From Tenericutes bacterium RIFOXYA12_FULL_35_10 (GTDB lineage: Bacteria; Bacillota_I; Bacilli_A; Acholeplasmatales; Acholeplasmataceae), in NCBI GenBank assembly GCA_001830045.1, contig MIDA01000105.1:1-64000 (forward strand): a DNA stretch of 64,000 nt, written 5' to 3'. Made by a program: the position numbers and the translations under genes. Below are positions 54,974 to 62,821 of this stretch, piece by piece. Under the pieces are notes generated by a model. The model was not told where the DNA came from. It saw only the letters and a program-made list of their open reading frames with translations, and did no database searches. The first letter of the stretch is position 1; each line of letters opens with the position of its first letter.

Positions 54974-56240
54974 CAGATTTATAGGTGAATCCATTGATGT
55001 GGATTACCTCGGACAAGGGATTGTCAAGCACGAAGAGTTAGTCATCTTTGTTAAAGGAATGCTTTCTGGTGAAGTTGCAGAAATTGAAATTAAAACACTG
55101 AAAAAGCGCTTTGCTGAAGGAAAAATAGTGAAAATAGTTAAACCTTCTTTATCGCGTAGAGAAGGTGTAACCAATGTTTTAGGTAGTATGGATTTATATC
55201 ATATGAAAGATGAAGATCAGTTGAAATGGCAAACCAAATTAACAGAAGATACCATCTTAAAAATTGCGGGTATCAAGGTTGAAACTGAGCGTATTTTAAC
55301 CGATCATAAGTTTATCAGATACCGCAATAAATCGGTATATCATGTGATGGATAAAGATAACATCACGCTCGGTTTATATCATGAAGATGGTAGAGGCCTG
55401 ATGCGTGTAGCAGATTTTTTACTCGCTGATGAACTCACAAATCATCTCGTTAAAGTGATTCATCAAAGTGAAGTAAAAGTTGATTTTCTATCACTTAAAA
55501 ACATTGCATTTAGAACGAATGAAAAAAAGGAAGCTTTGGTGACATTGGTTGCCACGAAAGCTTCATTTAAAGGATTAACACAATTAATTCAAGTACTTAA
55601 AAAAGAACCATCAGTGATTGGTATTACGCTCAATATTAAAGATGATGTACGTAAAATACTAGGTACAACATCACATCTTTTATATGGAACAGAGACGATC
55701 GATGAAACGTTGGGAGATTTGATATACCCCGTAACGGATCAATCATTTTTTCAAATTAATGTTCCAGTCATTGTGAAAGCATACGATGTGATTAAATCTT
55801 CAATGAAGCCTCAAAAGAAAGTGATTGATGCCTATAGTGGTGTAGGTACGATTGGATTTTATTTAGCATCTAAAGCCAAAGAGATGATCATGATTGAATC
55901 AAATTCAGATGCCTTTAAAATGTCAGAACGTATGAAAGAAACGTATGGAATCAATCATGTATCGTTGATTCAAGGACGAGCTGAGGTTGAGATCAAAAAC
56001 ATTGATGGTGATATTTTAGTGATCGATCCACCAAGAAATGGATTGATGCCAGAACTGGTTACATCGATGATTGAAAAGCCATTTGAAGAAGTTTATTATG
56101 TCTCCTGCGATTTAAAAACATTAGCTAGAGATTTAAGTTTGTTAAAAGATACATATAACATTCAAAAAGTTTATCCCATTCGCATGTTTCCACAAACAAC
56201 CGAATGTGAAACATTAGTGATTTTGCACCAAAAGAAATAA
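54957..56240 (+). CDS. 23S rRNA (uracil-5-)-methyltransferase, TrmA/RlmCD family
   Basis: The product has 427 residues: an N-terminal TRAM domain (about 1-62), a central region, and a C-terminal SAM-dependent methyltransferase. VIDAYSGVGTIGFYLA is the SAM loop, VIDPPRNGL motif IV, and YYVSCDLKTLARDL holds the catalytic Cys. The cysteines that bind the 4Fe-4S cluster in RlmD are missing: the place of CGGCxLQHL reads LGSMDLYHM. AAGGAGG precedes the ATG, which overlaps the end of the serine dehydratase gene by 17 bases. The target uridine (747, 1939 or tRNA 54) cannot be fixed from sequence. Confidence 0.88.
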   Translation: MLTVGSRFIGESIDVDYLGQGIVKHEELVIFVKGMLSGEVAEIEIKTLKKRFAEGKIVKIVKPSLSRREGVTNVLGSMDLYHMKDEDQLKWQTKLTEDTILKIAGIKVETERILTDHKFIRYRNKSVYHVMDKDNITLGLYHEDGRGLMRVADFLLADELTNHLVKVIHQSEVKVDFLSLKNIAFRTNEKKEALVTLVATKASFKGLTQLIQVLKKEPSVIGITLNIKDDVRKILGTTSHLLYGTETIDETLGDLIYPVTDQSFFQINVPVIVKAYDVIKSSMKPQKKVIDAYSGVGTIGFYLASKAKEMIMIESNSDAFKMSERMKETYGINHVSLIQGRAEVEIKNIDGDILVIDPPRNGLMPELVTSMIEKPFEEVYYVSCDLKTLARDLSLLKDTYNIQKVYPIRMFPQTTECETLVILHQKK

Positions 56241-56264
56241 AACGCCAAACGGCGTTTATTTTTT
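56240..56264. terminator. Bidirectional terminator between methyltransferase and threonine-aldolase-like genes
   Basis: AAACGCC (56240-56246), loop AAAC, GGCGTTT (56251-56257), with a T run on the plus side. The stem overlaps the last codons of the minus-strand gene. Confidence 0.85.
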
Positions 56265-57266
56265 TAGGTCAAGGATCAGTTGATCAATATCTTCTTTGGT
56301 TGTGCGATAGGTTGTTACAAGACGAATCATTTGTTTATCCTTGAGATCTTGCCAGATTTCAAAGGTGTATGTTTTCTTTAATTGTTCAATTTTTTCTTTT
56401 TTAAGGGTAATAAATTGTTGGTTTGTAGGTGTCTCATTAAACTGTAAACCAATAGATTTGAGTTGGCTGATGAGATAAGATGACATTTGATTTGCATGTC
56501 TTCCAATTTCATAGAAAAGATCATTTTCAAATAAACCTTCGAACTGCATACCGACTAAAAAGCTTTTCGCAAGTAGTCCACCTTGTTGTTTCATCGAATA
56601 TCTAAAATAATCATCCATAAATGCATGTTTCGTGATGACAGCTTCTCCCAATAAAGCACCATTTTTAGTACCACCAATATAAAAGATATCGGTGAGGTTG
56701 ACCATATCATCAAGTGTTAAATCATTTTCTTTTGATGTTAATGCAACTCCCAAACGTGCACCATCTACAAAAAGGTACATGTTTAATTTTTGACAAACCT
56801 CATAGATTGCTTGAAGTTCTTTTTTTGAATAAATGAGTCCTGTTTCAGTCGCTTGTGAAATATAAACCATCTTAGGCTTAACCATATGTTCATCTGTAAA
56901 TGTTTGATAAGCCTCATCAATCTGCTGTGCATCTATTTTTCCATCATGTGTTGGAAGACTGATGATTTTGTGACCTGTTTGTTCAATCGCACCTGTTTCA
57001 TGGACTTCGATATGACCGGTTGCTGCAGATATGACAGCTTCAAATGGTTTTAAAAGATGTGAGATGACGATTTTATTGGTCGATGTTCCACCGCTCATAA
57101 AATGCACATATACCGGTGTCTTGATGTGTTTTTGAATCACATCTTTAGCATGTTTTGAATGCAGATCCATGCCATAGCCTAAATGTGCTTCGTTTTGATA
57201 TGTCACTAATCTTTCAATCAGTTTTGGATGTGCAATATCGTTATAGTCGTTTCTAAAATGTATCAT
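56256..57266 (-). CDS. Threonine aldolase / beta-eliminating lyase family PLP enzyme
   Basis: The product has 336 residues and a fold-type I PLP enzyme pattern. FRNDYNDIAHP at the N-terminus and HLGYGMD are typical of low-specificity L-threonine aldolases. FVDGARLG holds the PLP Asp and FYIGGTKNGALLGEA the PLP lysine. The expected reaction splits threonine or allo-threonine into glycine and acetaldehyde. The start at 57266 (MIHFRNDY) has GAGAGGT before it, and the longer frame from 57281 has no ribosome site. Another lyase activity in the same family cannot be excluded. Confidence 0.85.
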   Translation of the reverse strand: MIHFRNDYNDIAHPKLIERLVTYQNEAHLGYGMDLHSKHAKDVIQKHIKTPVYVHFMSGGTSTNKIVISHLLKPFEAVISAATGHIEVHETGAIEQTGHKIISLPTHDGKIDAQQIDEAYQTFTDEHMVKPKMVYISQATETGLIYSKKELQAIYEVCQKLNMYLFVDGARLGVALTSKENDLTLDDMVNLTDIFYIGGTKNGALLGEAVITKHAFMDDYFRYSMKQQGGLLAKSFLVGMQFEGLFENDLFYEIGRHANQMSSYLISQLKSIGLQFNETPTNQQFITLKKEKIEQLKKTYTFEIWQDLKDKQMIRLVTTYRTTKEDIDQLILDLKK

Positions 57267-57289
57267 AGGATTACCTCTCATTACTTAAA

Positions 57290-57298
57290 ATTATAACA
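57290..57298 (-). promoter_or_regulatory. Extended -10 promoter of threonine-aldolase-like gene
   Basis: TGTTATAAT on the minus strand, 23 bases upstream of the ATG at 57266. Its -35 zone lies inside the terminator of the gene upstream. Confidence 0.6.
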
Positions 57299-57299
57299 T

Positions 57300-57330
57300 A
57301 AAAAAATAACAGAAGAACGCATCTTCTGTT
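57300..57330 (-). terminator. Intrinsic terminator of the MBL hydrolase gene
   Basis: AACAGAAGA (57308-57316) and TCTTCTGTT (57322-57330) form a 9-bp stem. On the minus strand it is followed by a T run. It overlaps the stop codon. Confidence 0.88.
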
Positions 57331-57928
57331 AACCTCTTACAAATGGATTGAATTTTTTCTCGTGTCCGATATCTGTAGGTTTTCCATGTCCTGGATAAAC
57401 TAAGACATCTTCATCAAAAATCTGATACATACGTTTAATGGATTGATAGATCACTTGAGGATCGGATAAAGGAATATCTGTTCTTCCAATACTTTGAAAG
57501 AAGAGGGTATCTCCTGAAAAAAGGATGTTATCAACGTGTAAAACGGTGCTACCTTCGGAATGTCCTGGAGTTTCATAAATCGAAAAAACATGTCCGATGG
57601 CTTCAAAGGTTTCAAGATCATGTACCCAAACATCAACAGGAATCTCATAACCAATTTGATTATAACTTGATTTACCCATCCAAATGCGATCTTTATGTGG
57701 TGCATAGACTATGCATCCAAAAAGGTCTTTGATTTGTTTTACACCACCCACATGATCAGGATGACCGTGTGTGAGATAGATAGCTTCAATATTTAATTCA
57801 TGTTTTCTAATATATTTGAGCACTTCGTCACTTTCGTAACCTGGATCAATGATCAGTGCTCTGTTTTCTTCGCTAATGATATAACAGTTACTTCTTAAAC
57901 TGCCTAGCTGAAAACGGATTATTTCCAT
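57329..57928 (-). CDS. MBL-fold metallohydrolase (glyoxalase II-like)
   Basis: The product has 199 residues. THGHPDHVGG is the HxHxDH metal motif, TPGHSEGSTV, FSGDTLFFQSIGRTD and YPGHGKPT supply the remaining ligands. The short length and the order match the YcbL/glyoxalase II-like group of bacterial hydrolases, which cleave thioesters or related bonds in the cytosol. The ATG at 57928 has AGGTGA at a good distance; other in-frame ATGs at 57946 and 57934 do not. The substrate is unknown. Confidence 0.9.
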   Translation of the reverse strand: MEIIRFQLGSLRSNCYIISEENRALIIDPGYESDEVLKYIRKHELNIEAIYLTHGHPDHVGGVKQIKDLFGCIVYAPHKDRIWMGKSSYNQIGYEIPVDVWVHDLETFEAIGHVFSIYETPGHSEGSTVLHVDNILFSGDTLFFQSIGRTDIPLSDPQVIYQSIKRMYQIFDEDVLVYPGHGKPTDIGHEKKFNPFVRG

Positions 57929-57944
57929 ATTCATCACCTGTTGC

Positions 57945-57972
57945 ATTATAACATATTTTTCTAGTTTGCCAA
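57945..57972 (-). promoter_or_regulatory. Promoter of the MBL hydrolase gene
   Basis: On the minus strand TTGGCA (57972-57967), 16 bases, TATAAT (57950-57945) with TGT before it. The leader would be only about 10 bases, leaving the ribosome site at the very 5' end of the RNA. Confidence 0.65.
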
Positions 57973-58045
57973 GACTTTGTTGCTCGTTACTTATTAGTAA
58001 GCGTTATCTTATATCATCTTTCATGCAAAATAGAATCTTTTTAAG

Positions 58046-58051
58046 TATAAT
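58046..58051 (+). promoter_or_regulatory. -10 box of cysK-cysE operon
   Basis: TATAAT, 25 bases upstream of the cysK ATG, with no good -35 box. That pattern would fit a promoter needing an activator. A TTACT-TATT-AGTAA inverted repeat (57987-58000) lies upstream between the two divergent promoters. Confidence 0.5.
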
Positions 58052-58075
58052 GAGGGTGCTTAAGGAGATGATTTT

Positions 58076-59005
58076 ATGAAAATAGCAAAACAATATACAG
58101 AACTCATTGGTAAGACTCCACTTTTAAGAATGTCAAATGTTGAAAAAATGTTTGATTTACATACTGAACTTGTTGGAAAACTTGAACAACATAACCCGCT
58201 TTCGAGTGTGAAAGATCGATTAGCTTTAGCGCTTATCGAATCCATTGAACATACAGTTGGTGTAACAAAGAACACGCATTTTGTAGAACCGACATCAGGA
58301 AACACTGGTATTGGGCTAGCATTTATCTGTGCATCAAGAGGATATAAATTAACACTCATTATGCCAGAAACCGTTTCTAAAGAAAGGGTTCAAATTGTTA
58401 AAGCATTAGGAGCTGATGTTATTTTAACAGAAGCTGCTTTAGGCATGAAGGGTTCGATTCAAAAAGCAAACGACATGAAAGCATTAGATGCACATGTTGT
58501 TATTCCGATGCAGTTTGAGAATAAAGCAAATCCTGAAATGCATCGAAAAACAACAGCTTTAGAAATTTTAGAAGATACAGATGGTCAAGTTGATTACTTT
58601 ATCGCAGGTGTTGGTACAGGAGGTACGATCACGGGTGTGGGTGAAGTTTTAAAGAAGCATAACCCAAACGTTAAAATCATCGCAGTTGAACCAACTGATT
58701 CTCCTGTTTTATCAGGAGGAAAGCCAGGTCCTCATAAGATTCAAGGAATTGGTGCGGGATTTATTCCTGAAGTTTTAAATATGAACGTGATTGATGAAAT
58801 CATTCAAGTGACCAATGATGAAGCTTTTGATGGTGCAAGATTACTTGCTAAAACAGAAGGTGTCTTTGCTGGGATTTCATCTGGAGCTATCTTACATGCA
58901 GCCATTCAAGTTGCCAAAAGAAAGGAAGCGGAAGGTAAACGTATTGTCTTTATCGTATGTGATACAGGCGAACGCTATTTATCAACCCCACTTTATAACC
59001 TATGA
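58076..59005 (+). CDS. cysK: Cysteine synthase (O-acetylserine sulfhydrylase)
   Basis: The product has 309 residues, a fold-type II PLP enzyme. The PLP lysine is K46 in SSVKDRLA. TSGNTGIGLAF is the substrate loop and GVGTGGTITGVGEVLK binds the PLP phosphate. It makes cysteine from O-acetylserine and sulfide. AAGGAG precedes the ATG. The next gene, cysE, provides O-acetylserine and overlaps its stop by four bases, so the two steps of cysteine synthesis are one operon; CysE and CysK form a known regulatory complex in other bacteria. Confidence 0.96.
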   Translation: MKIAKQYTELIGKTPLLRMSNVEKMFDLHTELVGKLEQHNPLSSVKDRLALALIESIEHTVGVTKNTHFVEPTSGNTGIGLAFICASRGYKLTLIMPETVSKERVQIVKALGADVILTEAALGMKGSIQKANDMKALDAHVVIPMQFENKANPEMHRKTTALEILEDTDGQVDYFIAGVGTGGTITGVGEVLKKHNPNVKIIAVEPTDSPVLSGGKPGPHKIQGIGAGFIPEVLNMNVIDEIIQVTNDEAFDGARLLAKTEGVFAGISSGAILHAAIQVAKRKEAEGKRIVFIVCDTGERYLSTPLYNL

Positions 59006-59517
59006 TGAAATGTACAGTAGAAGATGTTAGATCAGCTAAACAGTTTGATCCAGCAGCACCCAATTGTGTAATGATCTATTTTACATACCCAGGTGTGATC
59101 GCGTTACGTAGACACAGAAGAGCACATCGTCTTTGGAAAAAAGGATTTAAGAATCTAGCGCGATGGATAAGTTATCGTACGCGAAGAATTACAGGGATTG
59201 ATATTCATCCAGCTGCTCAAATCGGTCATGGTGTTTTTATCGATCATGGGATGGGTACCGTTATTGGGGAAACTGCAGTCATTGATGATAACTGCGTTTT
59301 ATACCATGGTGTTACTTTGGGGGCGAATACGTTCGAAAAAGTGGATCGCCATCCGAAATTAGGGAAAAATGTCATCGTTTATGCGAACGCGACCATTTTA
59401 GGTCCCATTCACATTGGTGACCACAGTGTGATTGCTGCAGGTGCTGTTGTTTTAAAAGATGCACCAGCTTATAGTAAATTAATTGGTGTTCCTGCTCATA
59501 AAAATAACGCAAAATAG
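59002..59517 (+). CDS. cysE: Serine O-acetyltransferase
   Basis: The product has 171 residues: a short helical N-terminal part and a left-handed beta-helix of hexapeptide repeats. IHPAAQIGHGVFIDHGMGTVIG and NCVLYHGVTLGAN hold the catalytic His residues. It acetylates serine with acetyl-CoA. It is shorter than E. coli CysE (273), as in other short-form Firmicutes enzymes. The start overlaps the cysK stop (ATGA). No clear terminator was found behind it. Confidence 0.94.
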   Translation: MMKCTVEDVRSAKQFDPAAPNCVMIYFTYPGVIALRRHRRAHRLWKKGFKNLARWISYRTRRITGIDIHPAAQIGHGVFIDHGMGTVIGETAVIDDNCVLYHGVTLGANTFEKVDRHPKLGKNVIVYANATILGPIHIGDHSVIAAGAVVLKDAPAYSKLIGVPAHKNNAK

Positions 59518-59653
59518 AGTTATTTAGTTATATAAAATAGGAGATTTATGAGATTAATAACTTATTGTTACTTCACAATGTAATACAGATTAGTAAAGTA
59601 ATCTTATGAGTGTTTTAACTACATGCTTTTCTTACACATAATTATTCCATGAA

Positions 59654-59682
59654 TTGACAAAAACATAAATTTTTGTTATCAT
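59654..59682 (+). promoter_or_regulatory. Strong promoter of secG
   Basis: TTGACA (59654-59659), 17 bases, TATCAT (59677-59682), with TGT directly before the -10. The ATG follows 24 bases later. Confidence 0.85.
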
Positions 59683-59706
59683 TAGTTGAGCTTTTAGGAG
59701 GGTATT

Positions 59707-59931
59707 ATGAACTGGGCAGATATTTTAATTATTATCGTTACCATTCTCTTGATTGGTACTGTATTATTACAACAATCTCAAGACGACATTAAAGATGCAT
59801 TTAGTGGTGAAAAATCAGAATTATTCAAAAACCGTAAATCACGTGGACTTGAATTATTCTTAGTTAGATCCTCTGCAGTGCTATCTGTTTTGTTGATTGT
59901 TCTAGCTGTTATTTCAAACAGACTACACTAA
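59707..59931 (+). CDS. secG: Preprotein translocase subunit SecG
   Basis: The product has 74 residues with two membrane helices (about 3-22 and 53-72) joined by a short polar loop. LIGTVLLQQSQDD and the loop after it match the conserved SecG pattern. SecG is the small partner of SecYE in the membrane export channel. AGGAGGG precedes the ATG. It is a single-gene unit with its own promoter and terminator. Confidence 0.93.
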   Translation: MNWADILIIIVTILLIGTVLLQQSQDDIKDAFSGEKSELFKNRKSRGLELFLVRSSAVLSVLLIVLAVISNRLH

Positions 59932-59952
59932 TCTAAGAATCTTATGAAAACC

Positions 59953-59978
59953 AAGTGTTTCTACGGAAACGCTTTTTT
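59953..59978 (+). terminator. Intrinsic terminator after secG
   Basis: AAGTGTTTC (59953-59961), loop TACG, GAAACGCTT (59966-59974) with one G-U pair, then T residues. Confidence 0.88.
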
Positions 59979-59993
59979 CATCAAAGGGGTACT

Positions 59994-60698
59994 ATGCAAC
60001 GTTATTTTCTTCCAGAACTGAAGAGTAAAGAAATTACTGGATTAGATGCACATCACATCATGAAAGTGATGCGTATGACATCCGGTGAGAAGATCATCGT
60101 CTGTTCAGATAGACGCTGTTTTTTAGCAACTCTAGAGATTTCAAATGGACGTGTATTCTATGAACTTAGCGATGAATTAAAGGAAGAAAAAGATCCGGAA
60201 ATTACACTTTTCCAAGGACTACCCAAACATCCCAAAACAGAATCTGTTGTTAAATATGCAACACTCTTTGGAGCATCTAAAATCACTTTTGTACCGATGA
60301 TGCGAAGTATCGCAAAATCGGATAATGAAGCCAATAAACTTAAGCGTATGGAACTTATTGCTAAAGAAGCTTCCGAACTTGCACACCGGTTTGATGTTCC
60401 TAAAATAAGTTTTGAATCCTCATTAAAAAAGATTGATTGGACATCTTTTGATGTCATTTTATTAGCAGATGAAAATGAAAAAACAATGACTTTACCTGAG
60501 GTGCTACCCTCAGTTTTAAACACCATGAACATCGCACTTATCATTGGTCCTGAAGGGGGTATTGCTGATCAAGAAAGAGATTATCTTGAATCGGTTGGTG
60601 CACGTTTCGTCTCTTTAGGTAAACACATTTTACCAACAGAACTCGCAGCACTTTACGCCCTCACCTATCTCTCGTTAAAAAACTTTAAAACATTTTGA
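59994..60698 (+). CDS. rsmE: 16S rRNA (uracil-1498-N3)-methyltransferase
   Basis: The product has 234 residues. MQRYFLPE is the usual RsmE N-terminus (PUA-like part), followed by the SPOUT methyltransferase with a trefoil knot: IALIIGPEGGIADQE and LGKHILPTELAALYAL are its SAM-binding motifs. It methylates U1498 in the decoding region of 16S rRNA. The start at 59994 has AAAGGGGT before it; the longer frame begins inside the secG terminator. Its TGA stop lies within the -35 box of the rpsU promoter. Confidence 0.93.
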   Translation: MQRYFLPELKSKEITGLDAHHIMKVMRMTSGEKIIVCSDRRCFLATLEISNGRVFYELSDELKEEKDPEITLFQGLPKHPKTESVVKYATLFGASKITFVPMMRSIAKSDNEANKLKRMELIAKEASELAHRFDVPKISFESSLKKIDWTSFDVILLADENEKTMTLPEVLPSVLNTMNIALIIGPEGGIADQERDYLESVGARFVSLGKHILPTELAALYALTYLSLKNFKTF

Positions 60699-60723
60699 CA
60701 AAAGTAGAAAAATGCTATATAAT
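60695..60723 (+). promoter_or_regulatory. Consensus promoter of rpsU
   Basis: TTGACA (60695-60700), 17 bases, TATAAT (60718-60723). The -35 box contains the stop codon of rsmE. Confidence 0.9.
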
Positions 60724-60764
60724 GGATGAGGCTAATGAATCTCAGCGTGGAAGGAGGGCAGACT

Positions 60765-60938
60765 ATGCCTAAAACAATCGTTCGCGAAAAAGAAACAATC
60801 GAAGATGCTTTACGTCGCTTTAAACGTGATGTTTCTAAGTCAGGAACTCTCCAAGAAGCACGCAGACGTGAGTTCTACTTAAAACCTTCAGTAGAACGCA
60901 AAGAACGCCAACGCGCAGCACGCTCTAAAAAGAAGTAA
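60765..60938 (+). CDS. rpsU: 30S ribosomal protein S21
   Basis: The product has 57 residues, the usual length of S21. [21 protein letters not shown] and the very basic C-terminus [11 protein letters not shown] are diagnostic. GGAGGG precedes the ATG at 60765; the frame extends 39 bases further without a ribosome site. It has its own consensus promoter and terminator. Confidence 0.96.
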   Translation: MPKTIVREKETIEDALRRFKRDVSKSGTLQEARRREFYLKPSVERKERQRAARSKKK

Positions 60939-60948
60939 AGTACAAAAT

Positions 60949-60970
60949 CGCACCTCAGGGTGCGTTTTTA
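60949..60970 (+). terminator. Intrinsic terminator after rpsU
   Basis: CGCACC (60949-60954) and GGTGCG (60959-60964) with loop TCAG, followed by T residues. Confidence 0.85.
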
Positions 60971-61023
60971 TATCGCATTTGACTGAAAAAAGGACATTCC
61001 GTGCTTTTTTCTTTTTGTCTCTA

Positions 61024-61032
61024 TGGTATAAT
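61024..61032 (+). promoter_or_regulatory. Extended -10 promoter of the phoH-era operon
   Basis: TGGTATAAT, 25 bases upstream of the phoH ATG. The -35 zone is only T-rich. Confidence 0.65.
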
Positions 61033-61057
61033 GAATACACGATAAGGAGCGGATTTA

Positions 61058-62011
61058 ATGAAATTAAATCAACAAATTCATCATGCAGAAGCGATCGCAA
61101 GGCTCGTTGGTGTTCAAGATCGTAACCTCTTGGTTTTCAAGCAATATTTAGGAATTGTCGTTTCCGTCAATGGTTCTGAGATTATCACAGATGCTAAAAA
61201 GGAACAAATTCCATTGCTGGAAGCTATTTTTGCTGTTTTAATTGAACTTGCTGAACATCAAGTCCAGTTATCTGAACGCGATGTCATGTATATCATTAAA
61301 CTTGCAGAAAAAGATGAACTTGAAGGTGTCTTCGAACTTTACAAAAACCGTAAACGCATTTTGATAAATGATCAAGGCCGTTCCATCTATCCGAAAACAT
61401 TTAATCAAAAGACCTATGTCGATGCCATTACTCATTATGATTTAGTGTTTGGTGTTGGTCCTGCAGGTACAGGTAAAACATATTTAGCTGTGGCACAAGC
61501 CGTGGCAGATTTAAAAAACAATATCGTAAAAAAACTTGTTTTGACACGACCTGTTGTTGAAGCTGGTGAGAATTTAGGGTTTTTACCAGGTGACTTAAAA
61601 GAAAAAGTTGACCCTTATTTAGTACCACTCTACGATGCACTTTATGAAATGTTAGGCACACAAACAACATTGTCTCTTATGGAAAAAGGTGTCATTGAAA
61701 TCGCACCACTTGCTTACATGAGAGGACGCACCTTAGAAAATGCGTTTGTCATTTTAGATGAAGCACAAAATACAACAAAAGTACAAATGAAGATGTTTTT
61801 AACACGTTTAGGATTCGCATCTAAAATGGTGATCACAGGAGACCCAACACAATCCGATCTGCCGAGAGGTATTCCATCAGGTTTAAATCAAGCATTACAA
61901 CTTTTAGATCATTTAGATGATATTAAAATTGTAACGTTTGACAAACTTGATGTGGTTAGACATCCACTCGTTCAACGTATTCTTGAAAGGTATGAATCTA
62001 ATGAAAACTAA
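61058..62011 (+). CDS. phoH: PhoH family ATPase
   Basis: The product has 317 residues. The N-terminal part is a small KH-like region, followed by the PhoH ATPase domain with Walker [12 protein letters not shown] and Walker [20 protein letters not shown] is the family's sensor motif. It is cytosolic and probably works on RNA; in bacteria the gene is commonly next to ybeY, as it is here, which links it to rRNA maturation or decay. AAGGAG precedes the ATG. Confidence 0.94.
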   Translation: MKLNQQIHHAEAIARLVGVQDRNLLVFKQYLGIVVSVNGSEIITDAKKEQIPLLEAIFAVLIELAEHQVQLSERDVMYIIKLAEKDELEGVFELYKNRKRILINDQGRSIYPKTFNQKTYVDAITHYDLVFGVGPAGTGKTYLAVAQAVADLKNNIVKKLVLTRPVVEAGENLGFLPGDLKEKVDPYLVPLYDALYEMLGTQTTLSLMEKGVIEIAPLAYMRGRTLENAFVILDEAQNTTKVQMKMFLTRLGFASKMVITGDPTQSDLPRGIPSGLNQALQLLDHLDDIKIVTFDKLDVVRHPLVQRILERYESNEN

Positions 62012-62423
62012 TTTGTTTAATCAAACAGAACACGATATTAAACCTTATAAAAAATTGATGAAACGCATCTTCAAACACGTGAAAGAAAAACAATCTATGC
62101 AAATCGTTTTTGTTTCACAAGAAGAAATTCATCGTCTGAATCTCACATATCGACAGATTGACCGTCCAACGGATGTCTTAAGTTTTCCAAATGATGATCT
62201 AGAAGATAAGTCTTTAGGTGATATTTTTATCTCCATCGAACAAGCGATGAAACAAGCTGAAGACTATGGTCATGGATTAGATCGTGAAATGGGCTTTTTA
62301 GCAGTCCATGGTTATCTTCACCTAAAAGGTTATGATCATCATACCCCTGAAGAAGAAAAAGAAATGATTCAACTTCAAGAAGATATTTTGAAGAAAGCAA
62401 AACTGGAAAGGATGAAAGCATGA
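62001..62423 (+). CDS. ybeY: Endoribonuclease YbeY (rRNA maturation factor)
   Basis: The product has 140 residues. [13 protein letters not shown] is the zinc-binding HxxxHxxxxxH motif of the family, and RPTDVLSFP is the other hallmark. YbeY matures the 3' end of 16S rRNA and helps in ribosome quality control. The start at 62001 lies ten bases after AAAGGT and inside the end of phoH (11-base overlap). Longer versions of the frame run inside phoH and are unlikely. Confidence 0.95.
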   Translation: MKTNLFNQTEHDIKPYKKLMKRIFKHVKEKQSMQIVFVSQEEIHRLNLTYRQIDRPTDVLSFPNDDLEDKSLGDIFISIEQAMKQAEDYGHGLDREMGFLAVHGYLHLKGYDHHTPEEEKEMIQLQEDILKKAKLERMKA

Positions 62424-62821
62424 AACCCAATCTAAATGAAGCACTTCGTGCAAGAGATAAAGCTTATGTACCTTACTCAAAGTTTAAGGTAGGTGCAGCC
62501 ATTGAATTAAAAGACGGAAAAATCATACATGGTGCAAACATTGAAAATGCATCGTTTGGTTTGACATGTTGTGCAGAAAGAAATGCTTTATTTTCTTTGA
62601 TTAGCCAAGGTTATAAGAAAGAAGATATCGTTTCAATCACGATCGTTGCTAACGACCATGGTCCTGTATCACCGTGTGGTGCTTGCCGCCAAGTGATGCA
62701 TGAACTGATGCCTAGAAATACGAAAGTCTATTTAGCAAACACTAAAGGAGAAATCAAAGAAACATCAACCGATGAACTTCTTCCTTATGCGTTTGTTTTA
62801 GATGAAAAACCACATGAATAA
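62420..62821 (+). CDS. cdd: Cytidine deaminase
   Basis: The product has 133 residues. CAERNALF holds the catalytic Glu and first zinc Cys, PCGACRQV the other two cysteines, so it is the tetrameric three-cysteine form. [12 protein letters not shown] is the usual N-terminus. It turns cytidine into uridine for pyrimidine salvage. The start overlaps the ybeY stop (ATGA). In most Firmicutes a diacylglycerol/undecaprenol kinase gene lies before cdd; it is absent here. Confidence 0.96.
   Translation: MKPNLNEALRARDKAYVPYSKFKVGAAIELKDGKIIHGANIENASFGLTCCAERNALFSLISQGYKKEDIVSITIVANDHGPVSPCGACRQVMHELMPRNTKVYLANTKGEIKETSTDELLPYAFVLDEKPHE

Noticed and set aside
59548-59583. An 11-codon frame with an AGGAG site before its ATG, in the gap between cysE and secG.
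   Set aside because: Too short to judge, no attenuator-like hairpins or runs of one codon, and not directly upstream of a gene it could control.
59518-59653. The gap before secG was examined for a tRNA or small RNA gene.
   Set aside because: No cloverleaf with a conserved T-loop sequence and no terminator-closed small transcript could be found.
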